DNA from: Adiantum capillus-veneris
Taxonomy: Eukaryota > Streptophyta > Polypodiopsida > Polypodiales > Pteridaceae
Direction of reading: 5' to 3'
Length of the DNA stretch: 60,000 nt
NCBI GenBank assembly: GCA_014529385.2
Contig: CM043963.1
Span: 3,105,001 to 3,165,000, forward strand
In this document: positions 1-11,675 of the stretch, one piece after another
Layout of the letters: the number at the start of each line of letters is the position of its first letter
Numbering within the stretch: the first letter of the stretch is position 1
The notes under the pieces: generated by a model
Databases searched by the model: none
The model's input: only the letters and a program-made list of their open reading frames with translations
Told to the model about the DNA's origin: nothing
Position numbers and translations under genes: made by a program

Positions 1-370
1 AATACTTGGCTCTCGCGATTAAACAACTTAATGGACCACAGAAAATTAAGAATCTTACCCATGGTATTAATATTCGATCTCTAGTGCCTTTCGATCGTCA
101 AATTAGCGACCCCAGACTTGTTTAATTTTTTACCTTTACATCTGTTTATGCATTTGATTACATTGCAATTTAATGTTCATTTACCAATCAATTTGTCTAC
201 CTAAAACTGCATATACTTTTTAAGAGAATGCAATTACTGTGCCAATGTTGTTTGATTTTGCAGTGACTGAAGAAGGCTAAGGACATTCATCTCAAATGCT
301 CTTCCACCTCGATGAACCAGCTTCAACTCAATAGCTTCCGAGGACGAAATCTACATCAGGAAGGGGGGCA
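1..370 (+). other. 3' internal end of a family A element with polypurine tract
   Basis: This stretch runs into the LTR at 371. Its last bases (358-370) form a purine-rich tract, AGGAAGGGGGGCA. The same tract precedes the other family A LTR at 20673-20685. I read it as the internal 3' end of an element whose body lies left of the window. No protein domain is visible. Confidence 0.7.
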
Positions 371-567
371 TGTTAACCCTCATGGCACACGGACACCCCA
401 TCACCTACGACGGACGTGTATTATGTATTCGGTAGAGTCAGGTACTGGGCTTGTCGGTCCAATAGGTAAAGGTAGAGTGATCGCCGATGAGAGGCGCACT
501 CTAACTGGGACATTCAAGGGATTAGTTGGCTAAGCATGGGTGCCCAAGTGTGAATGGGGTGAGCTCC

Positions 568-575
568 TATAAAAG
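568..575 (+). promoter_or_regulatory. TATA box of family A LTR
   Basis: TATAAAAG lies mid-LTR, about 100 bases before the microsatellite. The same box sits at 20846-20853 in the second LTR. The position fits the retroelement's RNA polymerase II promoter; activity is inferred. Confidence 0.6.
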
Positions 576-663
576 CCAACTAAACCTAATTTTTACTCAT
601 TCTCTCATTTGTGCAATAGAAGAGTGCTCTTGCTCCATCTCCATCTTCTTCTTCTTCACCTCC

Positions 664-764
<101 letters not shown>

Positions 765-1007
765 TGTGTGCGATCGAGCATTACGAAGGCACGACGGCGG
801 CGAAGCGGTTGAGCACGGCACGACTGCAGCTTCTTCTTCATCGCGGCGAGGAATCCACCACGAAGGATAGCGTAGAGCGGTGAGTGACACACCCTTTGCT
901 TCCTTGAGCTTGCTAGTTTAGGCTTGTTGTGTGCTTGGAGCCGTTTGTGGCTCGCATACGGTGTATTGGCAAGTCCCTTGCTTCGACAGTGCGGCAAGGA
1001 GCGCACA

Positions 1008-1225
1008 GTATTACATCAAGGACCTATGACAATAGTCTATCATACACTACCCAGAGAAGTGACCTTGTTGCTAGACAAGGTCCTCCCTGAAGAAATATTT
1101 TTTTGCATGACAAAAAATATGTCCTGTTAATTTTGTTAGAGCCATGTGTTTAAATGTAGGTCATTGATATACCTGTGTGTTGGCCGGGCATTAGGTCTTG
1201 ATGATGCTATCCATCATGTATCCTT
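1008..1225. repeat. Dispersed repeat R5, copy 1
   Basis: It starts GTATTACATCAAGGA and matches 41127-41336 at roughly 85-90% by eye. The first 40 or so codons of one frame change mostly at third positions between copies, which suggests descent from coding sequence. I recognise no protein family. The family A LTR abuts its left edge. Confidence 0.75.
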
Positions 1226-2768
1226 TTGGGATCTACAAATGTCAAATGTGTGTATGGCCCTCCCCCATCCTTGAGGAGAGGTCCACTTGGTGGAGGATAG
1301 GCCACCAAGTGGACCTATCCCCCACTGATTATGTTTAGGTGAACATCGTGAAAAGATTGTGAATCATCTTATCAAGCTTTTGGAGCTTTGCGACTTATAT
1401 ATATATATAAATAATATAAGGGGTCCTTGTGGGACATTATGGAGTTACAGAATCCATACTTGATAAGGTATTTGTTGATAAGTAAGCCATTTATTATGTC
1501 AAGAATAAACCCTGTCTCCTGTTATTTTGTAGTGCATCTCCTATAATTGTTAAAATACATTGATTACATGTAAGCTTGTAGGGTGCTTGACCAATTTAGG
1601 AGTTAAAGAGCCCCAAGCTATCCCTTTGGATTGGGTGGATCAAGTTAATATTAATGTAACCGATCTGCTGCCATTGTATGGTGCTAGCTCGACCAAAAGC
1701 TAGCTAGGAACAAGAGGGTGTGTTTGCAATGAGAATTCTAACAATAGTTTGATTATTCAAACTACTAAACCATATTGTTAGGAAAGGAGATGGGGAGAAT
1801 GCCTGCTTCCAATTTTAATCTTGCTTATAGATGTCACTGTCAACTTCTCACCATCTCTTCTAATTCCCAAGTACACACACACCTAGACTATGACAACACA
1901 CACACACACACACACTCACACACATAAGCTTGATAATGAAAGAGGGTAAGAGAGTAAGAGAGGAGATTTAAATTTGATTAGGGAGTACACAACACAACAT
2001 AGTATAAGACAAAGGAAGTGAAAAATTGAGAGCATCTACACAAGAAAGGCCTAAAGAATGTAGCCCCAAACTCCATGACACCTCTTGTGGAGTTTTGTAT
2101 TTAATATTTGATATTACTTGTTGGTGTAAAAAAAATTGGAGGCCCCTCTTTTACACTTAGTTCCACTTTAGTTATGAGTGGAGCATATCACTTATTGCAT
2201 GACCCTCTTGGGGTGAGTTCTCACTATCCTATTTACAAAACAACCACAGTGGCTTATTGATAAAAGATCTAAAAACACAATGCAAATATAAAATGATTGA
2301 TGAATTTATTTATTATCAACACCTTTTTCTCAACTCCCAGGACTCCAATATACAAGTCATCAACTCATTGTTACTAACAAAATAGAAAGACAGCTCAACA
2401 ATTACCCATTACGCTCCAACTATCCCAATTGTAGTTAACCACATACAACATCCCACCACGAAATGGTTTTGTGACACAATTTGTGTTTTATGTAAAGGAA
2501 ATTTTCTTGTATAGTGTATTTAAGAAAGGTGTGCATTGAATTTTCAAGCATATGCAACCAAGTGGTTTTGAAGTCATTATCTTGTGCATAAGTATCATGC
2601 ATAGTATTAAACAAAGTTCTTGTAATAATAGATAGATTATTAAGAGAGGGTCTTTGACTCAAAGTATCAGGAACACTATTTTCTTTACTAGGTTGGTATT
2701 GAATGTTGGGTTAAAAACTTTGAATGAAGGTAACCCACCTTATGTCTAATTGTGTATTAGGGGTTGAG

Positions 2769-2771
<3 letters not shown>
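1226..2771. other. Gene-free stretch
   Basis: I find no convincing coding sequence. It holds a 15-bp perfect inverted repeat (1279-1293 with 1302-1316), a TA run near 1400 and a CA run near 1896. It ends at the GA tract where the truncated family A LTR begins. The left side of that join does not resemble the missing LTR half. Confidence 0.6.
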
Positions 2772-2828
<57 letters not shown>

Positions 2829-3059
2829 ATTTTTGACGACGGCATGGCGGTGATGAGGCGGTTGAGCACGGCACAACGGCGGCTCCTTCTTCTTTGCGGC
2901 GAGGAATCCTCCATGACAGCAAGTGTAGAGCGGTGAGCGACACACCATCATCGTCTTTGAGCTTACTAGTTTAAGCTAGTTGCATGCTTGAAGCCATCTG
3001 TGGCTCGCACACAGTGCTAGGCCAGTACCTTGCTTTGATACGTGTGGCAGAAGCCCACA
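2772..3059 (+). repeat. 5' LTR of family A, truncated at its GA microsatellite
   Basis: The sequence from the GA tract to AAGCCCACA matches the right half of the LTR at 20686-21285. It includes the GACGACGGCATG-like block and the GTGTGGCAGAAGCCCACA tail. The left half (TG start, TATA box, GT tract) is absent and replaced by unrelated DNA. A primer-site-like sequence follows, so this is the 5' LTR of the family A body. Confidence 0.8.
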
Positions 3060-3060
3060 T

Positions 3061-3082
3061 TTTTGGCGCCATTTATCGGGGA
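3061..3082 (+). other. Primer binding site, family A
   Basis: TTTTGGCGCC plus ATCGGGGA begins two bases after the LTR. It resembles the tRNA-Asp-complementary primer sites known in plant Athila/Tat-type gypsy elements. It differs from the usual form in its middle. Confidence 0.6.
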
Positions 3083-3838
3083 ATCGCCCTGCACTAAGCT
3101 CAAGAGGCGCTCTGGGCTGCATTGTGGTGCCATTTCAGATGTAGGAAAGGTAGAGAAGGAAGGTGTGTGTGTTGAGAAGGAGTTTGTTTTGTTGCTGTGT
3201 ATTGTTTTGTTAATAAGGTATTGAAAGGTACTGTGTTTTTTCTATTCATAAGGTGTTCTCCCTGTGATAAGGTGTTAGAATTAAGGTAGTAGATCCATAA
3301 TGTTAGTTTTGTGTAAAGCACAATAAGTAGTTATGTTAGCTAATGAGTTGTTGTACTAGTGTGTTAGTGTGTAATAGTAGCTCTATTAGTTATAAGTAGG
3401 TAGGTTGGGTGTGTGTTTGTGCTCGCATGCACAATGCAGCCGCGGCGATTTTATCCCAATAAATAAATAAATAAATAAAATAAAATTTTTAAAGGTAGGT
3501 CTGGGCTAGGGAACATTTCCCAGGACCAAGCGCAAGACCTAAGCCCAAGCTCACACTCAGGATCAGGCCTCAGTCCCCCTTTAAAATTACGTAGTTTAGT
3601 CTCACGTGTAGGTAAAAATCGACCTTTTTGAGGACCAACGGAGCTTCGAGTAACCAAACGCTGTGCTATAAAGTACACCACGACTCCTACGCGATATGCT
3701 TGTTTCAAGCTATCACACACTCTAATCCAAAAACCAGTCATTAAAAAACATAAAAAAATGAGTAAAAACGGATGCCTAAAAAAGTAAGCGGTTAACCTTC
3801 AAGTTATTTGTCAACGCTTGTAGGGTGCGAAAGGCCAC
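3083..3838 (+). other. Leader between primer site and gag, family A
   Basis: No coding domain is visible. An AATA run lies near 3460-3480. The region ends at the ATG at 3839. It is interpreted as the untranslated leader. Confidence 0.5.
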
Positions 3839-6709
3839 ATGCATCTGCGCTCTGGTTGTGTGCTAGAGGCCGAGCAACTAGAGAACATTTCGAATTACAC
3901 GAGTTCTCAATATCCACCTACCTTAGGTTCCGGGCCCTCGGCGGGGACCCAAGGTAGTACAAACCAAGACCCAAACATAGCGGCTAGTGACTCTTCCTCT
4001 GACTACGACGTCATGGAGGGTTTCCCAATGCCTAATCCCGATAGCTCAAGCCAAGACATGCATGCTATGGGTCCACGGTTTGGGCCAAGTGTGCTTAGCC
4101 GCTTGAAGGAAACCTTTAGTAGAGCCACTCGCTCCGAACATGGAGCTAATGATGTAAATGAGGGGGGTGGGGAAGTAAATTAGCCATTCATGACCAACGT
4201 AGACCCCATGCTTTTAGAGAGTGTGTACATGAATACTTCATTCACTGCACCCCCTGAATCTTTAGATCTATTCCCCTCCGAGGTTATATTACATGAGCCC
4301 ACAAGTGATAGCTTTACTTTTCCAAGTCTACTAGCTCATCTTTCCCTTGATGAAACCACGGCTACCATGCCTACCCCAATGATGGGCATGGCAAGAAACA
4401 CGCCATGGAACTCATTTGTTAGTAAAGCACCGCTACATGGTCGCTCAATGCCTGCAAACAAGTGTGTACCAAATCGTATACACCCATGGGTCCTCGTACT
4501 CATGTAGCCCCTACCCCTCCCATTGTTTCAACAACCTATGCTCCACAACCACAACACCCATGGGTCCTCGTACTCATGTAGCCTCTACCCCTCCCATTGT
4601 TTCAACAACCTATGCTCCACAACCACAACACCCAAGTTCTTATTTCCATGGGACCATATATCGGCTAGCATTACCTTGTCACATCCAATGTATGCTATGT
4701 CTAGGGCCACACATATGAACTTTGGGCTGTCGCATGGCACAACACCTACCAAACATGGAACCCAAGGGCTTCCTATGCGCCAAGCCCAATGCCAATATCT
4801 ACTCCACATGTAGTCTCTGGAGTGCCTTCACCCATGGTGCATGCTCACTTAGGTGACTTGGCAACGTTTGCTCAAGCTATTGGTCGATCTATTGCTGAGA
4901 ATATGCGTAACATGCCTGATAGAGAACCTAGAAGTAAGGCAGTATAAATAGCCAAGCTCACACAAAAATCTAGAGGAGACGGGGATGTGAGAAAGCATAT
5001 TGAAGTGTTTGAACAAATATGTGATTCTCTAGAAGAACACAATGACCTACAGAAGAGTAATGCTTTAAGCCTAACCTTAAGTGGGAAGGCTGGGGATTGG
5101 TATAGAACCCTAAGGGTGGAAGAAAAAACAATTTAACCTACTCTTAGGAGAATGTTCTTAAAAGAATACATATGAGAGGGAGTGCTTTGGGGTGTAGCCT
5201 CTCAACTCCAGAAAGCCCAACGAGAGGAAGGAGATTCAGTGAGAGACTTTATTAGTCGCATAAAGCATTTGAATTCTTGTTGTAATCCAAATGAGCGCTT
5301 TAATAATAATCGATTTCTTGATAGATTCATTAGGAGATTACGACATAAGGATATCTACAATGGCTTAGCTCATTGCCACCACTTGGGAAGCAGTCACCAC
5401 CAATGCGATCCAATTGGAGGATAATTTAATGATTCAACGAGAAAGAGTGTCTGTTGAGCCTAAATCTATTAGCTCGCAAGCATCGGGGCATCAGCCAATG
5501 ACCCTAAAGCCTATGCTAAGGAGCCAATGATATCTGAGATGACTTTAGCAGATCTCACCAAGGCCATTCAAGAGAGTCTTAGAGACAATCGTGCTCCGCA
5601 AAACAATCATATGTATCCAAGAAGGGAGCAGCAATGGTGCTCAGTATGCTATGGACCGCATAGTACCAGTGAATGCCCTACTTTTTAGAGTAAAATTCAA
5701 TGAGAACTGCAATGCCTGTGCGAGGTATGGTCATCAAGCTAAGGATTTCATAGTATTTAAGCTCACGATGGCCAATAGACCAACCTTAGAATGGACAGAC
5801 ACACCTCAAGTGCCTATATTGATGCCAGTCCCACCTTTTGAACAAACATCACAACATATGGTCCCTAGGGCCCAATATGTTGTTCAAACAACACCCTTAC
5901 CACCTCTAGTGCTAGGGCCACAACCACCACAGTCGAGAATCACTTTTGTGAATCAAGTGGGTTGTGAGTCATCTATTGCTTGTTTGGAAGGCTGTGAGGA
6001 AGATATAGACCCTAATATTGCCTATGGGATGGATGCGCTTGAAGAAAGTCCACAATACTACATGGAGGACTATTGGGGACAAGTCAAACCTGTCTATCAA
6101 GTAGCTGCTCTTGCTGCAAGAGGCCAAAATATCAATTACACTGCTAAGAGACCACCTCTTCAATGCTATGAGTGTGGAGTCCACATCGTGTGGCCGAGTG
6201 TATTATTAGGCTGCAAAAGAACGCCACACTAATGCAAACCAATCAAGCGAGCACGTCTACAATGCCGATACTCATATGTAATCGATGTGGCATAGATCAT
6301 TTTGATTGCCCAATGTCCAAATAATCCAAATGCATCGAAGATCACGCCATTGAACTTGATTGAGGTTACAGAGGAGCCATCACAAAGTACACCTGTGGTA
6401 CTGGTAAACGTACTCACACGATTGATGCTCCAAAAACAGAATTATATTCTTGAAGAAAGAGACACGGCATCAATTGCCCAATCTCAAAAAAAGAAGAAAA
6501 CACGAAGGAAGAGATCGCAAAAAGCAGCAAAATCAGACCCCAGTTCAAAGACCAACATAGGGATTGGTGATGAACTCCTATATATGAACGACGCTGAAGA
6601 GGATTCTGATTCACGTGAAACCATGGAGACCAAAACAACCACTAAGATAGAAACCAACAAGGAAAATCTTCATGAGCCACAATGGCCAGGATCCAAGAAG
6701 AAGATATGA
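3839..6709 (+). pseudogene. gag: Family A gag, broken
   Basis: The ATG at 3839 opens a 114-codon segment, MHLRSGCVLEAEQLE onward, that is Ser/Asp/Pro-rich and ends in TAG. The frame resumes at 4190. A capsid-like segment (about 4940-5420) contains a retrotransposon gag pattern, AGDWYRTLRV then REEGDSVRDFISRIKHL. Cys-rich pieces near 6160-6190 and 6265-6300 look like decayed zinc knuckles. A Lys-rich tail follows at 6480-6700. Several stops and at least two frame changes make it non-functional. Gag forms the particle that packages element RNA. The assignment rests on the gag-like block and its place between primer site and protease. Confidence 0.75.
4481..4628 (+). repeat. 74-bp tandem duplication inside gag A
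   Basis: Two nearly identical 74-base units start CACCCATGGG at 4481 and 4555, differing by about one base. Since 74 is not a multiple of three, the duplication shifts the gag frame. Confidence 0.9.
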
Positions 6710-6760
6710 ACTTCTCCAAACCCTACAGAGGAGATCGAGCGAGTCAAGCAATTAAGGAGT

Positions 6761-7993
6761 TTGGTAGAAGATACCCAAAGGGATCTAGAACCAACACCTA
6801 GGCAGATCCAGATTACAGACACAGTGTTCCCTACACAACAACTACCTCACCAAGTCGATAGACCCTTAGCCATACAAAGTGTCATCCAAGAAGAAAGTGA
6901 CTTAAAGTCATGGGAAAGTGGGCGTCCTCACTTCTCGATGGAAAGAATATTTATAGAGGAACTACCTGATCCTATCAAAGAAATGGAGATCCCATATTCC
7001 CCACGTCAAGGGACTGAAGCCCAAAAGGTGCCATTAAACATTGCCAAATTAATGGATTTCATGTCTTCAGAAGTTAGAACCACCATCATGTCCAAACTAT
7101 ATAAAGACCCTGAGCTAGTCTCAGCTCTTCGAGATTTCCTCAATGGAGAACTGAAGTTTGGGCTACCACAATTTGCAAAAATGGATGGAGCTAAGGGCAT
7201 GCCAATAGAGGAGGAACACTTAGATCCACAACCCAACCTAGATGAGAACCTTGTGGAAGAAATACCTGTTAACAAGTTGGGACAATACTTTGAGGGTGAT
7301 GAATCCAATGCGACCATACCAATCACTACTAAGGGATTAACTGTGAAGGGAATCCTTGATGGTGGCACTGGGGTTAGCATTGTGACTAAAAATTGCTGGG
7401 AAACTATGGGAAGACCTCACCTTGCGACCACAACCATAGTAGTGAAGATGGCCAATGGGTCTATTGTTAAACCTATTGGGATGCTAGAAGATCTCAAGAT
7501 CAAGGTCTTTGGACATAAAACAAGAATTACCTTCATTGTTATGGATTTCTCCAAGCACACTATGGCATCGGAGATGATCTTAGGACGTCCTTTCATGAGG
7601 GAAGCAAAAATGGTGCATGACTGGTCTAAAAACCATGTCTACTTGCAGTTCCAAGATTCTGTCATTCGAGTGGATCTTGTAACTGGTCAACTACATCCCC
7701 TAGGAAACAAGTTTATAATTCGCCATAGATCTAACACCACAGTTCAATGGGCCCCATTGCAGTATTGTTACACGTGTAAAGCGGACATTAATGTTGGGGA
7801 AAATTCTCCTTATATGGATGTACTACCTGGGATGACTAAGTCGGACAATGTGGATTGGGTCCACCTAGCAACAACCATAGACACTTGGGGAAACAGGGGG
7901 ACGACCCGGGTAACACCTGAGGGGGATGAAATGCCACCACTCGTACCCTTAAATATGCTAGAAGCAATGCATATAGCTTACGATGACCTATAA
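6761..7993 (+). pseudogene. pro: Family A protease region (410 codons)
   Basis: This open stretch continues the frame of the upstream gag tail. Around codon 200 (base 7358) it has ILDGGTGVSIV, matching the retropepsin active-site region, but with Asp-Gly-Gly where Asp-Ser/Thr-Gly is usual. About 70 residues later MILGRPFM matches the conserved second protease block. Retropepsin cleaves Gag-Pol. The domain order is as expected, between zinc knuckles and RT. The frame ends at TAA 7991 and RT resumes in another frame at 8620. Activity is doubtful because of the altered active site and broken polyprotein. The family D protease shares the Asp-Gly-Gly form. Confidence 0.75.
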
Positions 7994-8619
7994 GATGAAG
8001 GTTTGGCTGGCATTGGAACCAGTAGAATATCACAAGAGTATAGTCCACACAAATTGGGGTCAGAATCATCAATTGAAATGGACTCTGAGGACAAAGAATA
8101 TGAGTTAAATCTTAGTGCAAATGTGGGGACAAACCATTCAGGACCCAGTGGTACCCTAGATGACAATCTATCCAAGGGAGCAGAAGACGCAAGTAGCGAT
8201 TCATCTAGTGACTTTGCACTAGAGATTGGCTGTAATTGAAAATTAGACAAGAAGAGTAAGAGATGTAAGAGGCGATGATATTGAGCAAATATGCGTGCTA
8301 GAATAAATGAAAAGAAATCTACCGCAGAATGGCTTAATTATATAAGGGCATGTGATGCTCATCGCAAGTTGGTAGATAACTGGGATGAATACCTTCAAAG
8401 CGTTATGTGGTGTAGTTCACAACCCATTGACATCACACAAATAGAGGCTACAGAGAAGCCAAAGTTGAGCCATACCATAAGGAGATGACAAAAACAAGAG
8501 TTAGCTCAACAACAAAAGTAATTGGAAGTGAAATCACAGTCCACAGAACAATAGGACCCCACAGATTTACACCTTGCACTTGAACATTTCAAATCCTATA
8601 GAAAAAGGAACGTAAGGTT

Positions 8620-9483
8620 GTGTATACAAAGACTCAAAGAAAACCTACCGATGGGAGCAATGGAGTCTATGACGGTCCAGTAATAGTTAATGAAATAGAG
8701 TTAGCAGACCCAAGAGAAGAGTCCAAACCTGTTTTCATTACCCAAGATCTGACAGAGACTGAGGAGTGTGTACTTAAAGAACTTCTCAAGGAATTCAGGG
8801 ATATATTTACCTGGACATATCATGATATGAAAGGTGTTCCGCCTTCCGTGGTGCAAAACACAATCCCCATGAATAGCATGGCTAAACCAATTCAACAACG
8901 ACCCTACCCAATGAATCCTAAATATGTAAAAATCTTTCAAGAAGAGATTGAAAAGCTTGTGAAATGTGGATTGATATACCCTATTGAGAACTCAGAATGG
9001 GTGTCTCCAATAGTGATTGTGCCAAAAAAGAATGGAAAACTCACTGTGTGCGTGGATCTTAAGAAGGTCAATGCCGCCACTAGGAGGGACCATTACCCCT
9101 TGCCATATTCACATTTTCTTGAAAGAGTTGCAGGGAAGGAAGCTTATAGATTTTTAGATGGGTACTCTGGCTACAATCAAATCACAATTGCGCTGGAGGA
9201 CCAAGCTAAAACAGCCTTTATAACCGAATTTGGAGTGTTCGCATTTCATGTTATGGCTTTTGACTTAACCAATGCCCCTGCTACCTTTCAAAGATTAATA
9301 AACATTGATTTTAGAGAATATTTGAGGGAGTTTTGTGAAGCTTTCTTAGATGACCTTTGTGTTTATTGCTCTTGGAAAGAATATCTATCATGCTTACGAA
9401 AAGTGTTTGAGAAGTGCAGATTGTATCGCATCTCCTTAAACCCTTTTAAATGCCAATTTTGGGTTAACATGGAGTCACTTTAG
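8620..9483 (+). pseudogene. RT: Family A reverse transcriptase
   Basis: A 288-codon open segment carries the Ty3/gypsy RT palm. It contains SPIVIVPKKNGKLTVCVDLKK, then FLDGYSGYNQ with Asp at codon 180, then AFDLTNAPATFQ. The xxDD motif FLDDLCVY has the catalytic Asp pair at codons 244-245. The three catalytic aspartates are present, so the palm core looks intact over this stretch. It ends at TAG 9481, where the RT thumb motif continues in another frame. The upstream start is uncertain because the polyprotein frame is broken; no separate start codon is expected. Confidence 0.9.
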
Positions 9484-9491
9484 GGCATATA

Positions 9492-10267
9492 GTGTCCAAA
9501 AATGGGATTTCCACACATGAGAGAAAAATTAAAGCCATTGCTGAATTGCCACCACCTACAAACTATAAAGGAGTTCAAAGGTTCATGGGCCATGTTGGTT
9601 ATTATTGGCGGTTTATTTTAAACTTTGCCGAGATAGCTCGTCCTCTGTACAAGCTTCTTATTGAGTTCCACTGGACCACGGAGTGTGACCATGCTTATGA
9701 GTCATTGAAAAAGACCTTGACTAGCCCTGCTATTCTACGAGTGCCCGATTGGAATGCAATTTTCCATGTGCATATTGATGCATCAAACTTTGCTATTGGG
9801 TGTGTTCTAGATCAACCATGAAAACACAAATTGGACTACCCCATTAGCTTTGCAAGTCGTCAATTGAATGATACTAGAGAAACTACACCACTACAGAGCG
9901 AGAAGGTTTACGTATGATTTATGTAGTGAAGAAATTTCGCTACTACCTTCTGGCCAACAAGTTTGTTTTCTATGTTGATCATCAAGCCTTGTTGTATCTA
10001 GTAAATAAACCTTGTTCCACGGGAAGAATTACACGATGGTTGTTAATTCTCCTTGAGTTTGATTTTACCGTTGTGGTGAGACCTGGTAAAAGACATGTCA
10101 TGGAGGATCATTTGTCTTACATACCCAATGGTGAAGCCCCTACTGGAGTTGATGACGAGTTGCCCGATACTTCTCTATTCCTAGTCAAAACCATACCTGA
10201 ATGGAGTGAGAAGATTGTGAACTTTCTAGTTAATGGTTTTCCACCCAAAGAGGTTCGTAAGACATAG
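9492..10267 (+). pseudogene. RNaseH: Family A RT connection and RNase H
   Basis: From about 9484 the LGHIVSKNGI motif that ends gypsy RT appears in a new frame. FMGHVGYYWRFI and the first RNase H Asp region (HVHIDASNFAIGCVL) follow. A stop at 9819 and a frame change near 9900 intervene. The rest, YYLLANKFVFYVDHQALLYLV and RPGKRHVMEDHLSYI, is at 9914-10267. RNase H removes the RNA template during reverse transcription. The conserved VDHQAL block is present, but the domain spans two frames and cannot be made as one protein. Confidence 0.85.
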
Positions 10268-11670
10268 CTCGAAAAATGTTAAAAGAATGTGAACCTTACT
10301 CTCTCATTGCAGGAACTCTCTACAGGTTAGGGAAGGATGATATTCTTAGACGTTGTGCACGTGAGGATGAGTATTTATACATACTGCAAGAAGCCCACAT
10401 GGGTATAGCCAGAAGACATTTCTCAGGGGAACTAACAACGAGAAAGGTGCTGTAATTAGGCTATTGGTGGCCTACCTTATTCAAGGATGCATCACTTTTT
10501 GCAAAAGAATGTGATGAATGCCAACGTCACAAAATCACACAACAAAAGGATAAGATGCCCTTACATCCTGTTAAAGTGACTCAACCATTTGAAAAATGGG
10601 GTTTGGACATTGTAGGCCCAATTAGTCCGGTAGCTCGTAGCACTCAATCTCGATATATTATCGTTACCAGTGACTATGTGACAAAGTGGACGGAAGCCAG
10701 AGCGACACGTAAGGCCGATGCGAGGTCAACTGCCAAGTTTCTCTTTGAGAACATTATTACAAGATTTTGTTGTCCCTTTGAGATTGTGAGTGACAATGGT
10801 ACTCATTTTATAAATGGAGCAATAAAAGACCTCACTACCAACTTTATGATAGCTCACCATAAGTCCACACCGTATATTATCCACAAGCAAATGGCCAAGC
10901 TGAGAGCACCAACAAGACCTTAATCTCTATCTTGACTAAAACGGTGGAAGCTCATCGCACAGATTGAGATTTAAAGCTGACTTTAGCTTTATGGGCTTAT
11001 CATACTACGTATAAAGTTGCCATTAACTGCACAACGTTTAAGATGGTGTATGGCCAAGAAGCGGTTATGCCATCGGAGTTTGTCGTTCCTAGTCTTTGAG
11101 TAGCTTCTCAAGAAGCTTGGGATGGTAACCCCTTAGTTGAGAGATTATATATCCTTGAAAGTCTAGATGAAGAGAGGCAATTAGCTGTGCAAAATACACT
11201 TGTGGAGAAAGATAGGAGGAAGAAATGGTTTGATTGTCATCTAAAGAACAAAGATATCAATTTTGGTGATAAAGTGTAACAAAAAGAAAAAGTTTAAACA
11301 TGCGGGAAAAGGACCATATAGAGTATGTGAGATCACCCCACAAGGAACCATTCGTGTGGAGACTCTTGATGAAGTTGAAACCATTGGATTCCTCAATGGG
11401 AGAAAATTTAAAAGATACTATGATCCTTTAAGCCAAGAGGAGCTATGTGCCATCCATAAAAAACAGGCAGCCAAGGCACAAACAGAATTAAAGAAGATAC
11501 AAGCTCAAGTTGAGACTAAGGAACGACAACAACGCATAAGACGCCAACAAGAGGCTAACCTTGGAGTTACACATGCATTCCACGTTGAAATCGACGAGGA
11601 TTGGTTGGACTCTGACACACCTCTACGATACCCTATTGAGCTAAACAATGCCTATGGAAAAGTGCTATAT
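10268..11670 (+). pseudogene. IN: Family A integrase and C-terminal domain
   Basis: An HHCC zinc finger region (about 10390-10540, ending CDECQRH) has a TAA at 10453. The core has GLDIVGPI (Asp at 10606) and VSDNGTHF (Asp at 10792). The Glu of the DDE triad (near 10902) is out of frame after a small insertion at about 10870. Decayed core continues to 11260. Codons from 11263 give the C-terminal segment KGPYRVCEITPQGTIRVETL and FKRYYDP. Integrase would insert the cDNA. Reading is cut at 11676 by the antisense family B element. The last codons of the longest frame run into that LTR and are not genuine. Confidence 0.85.
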
Positions 11671-11675
11671 AACGC

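Noticed and set aside
3451-3741. 96-codon minus frame in the family A leader
   Set aside because: Short, no domain, lies in the expected untranslated leader.
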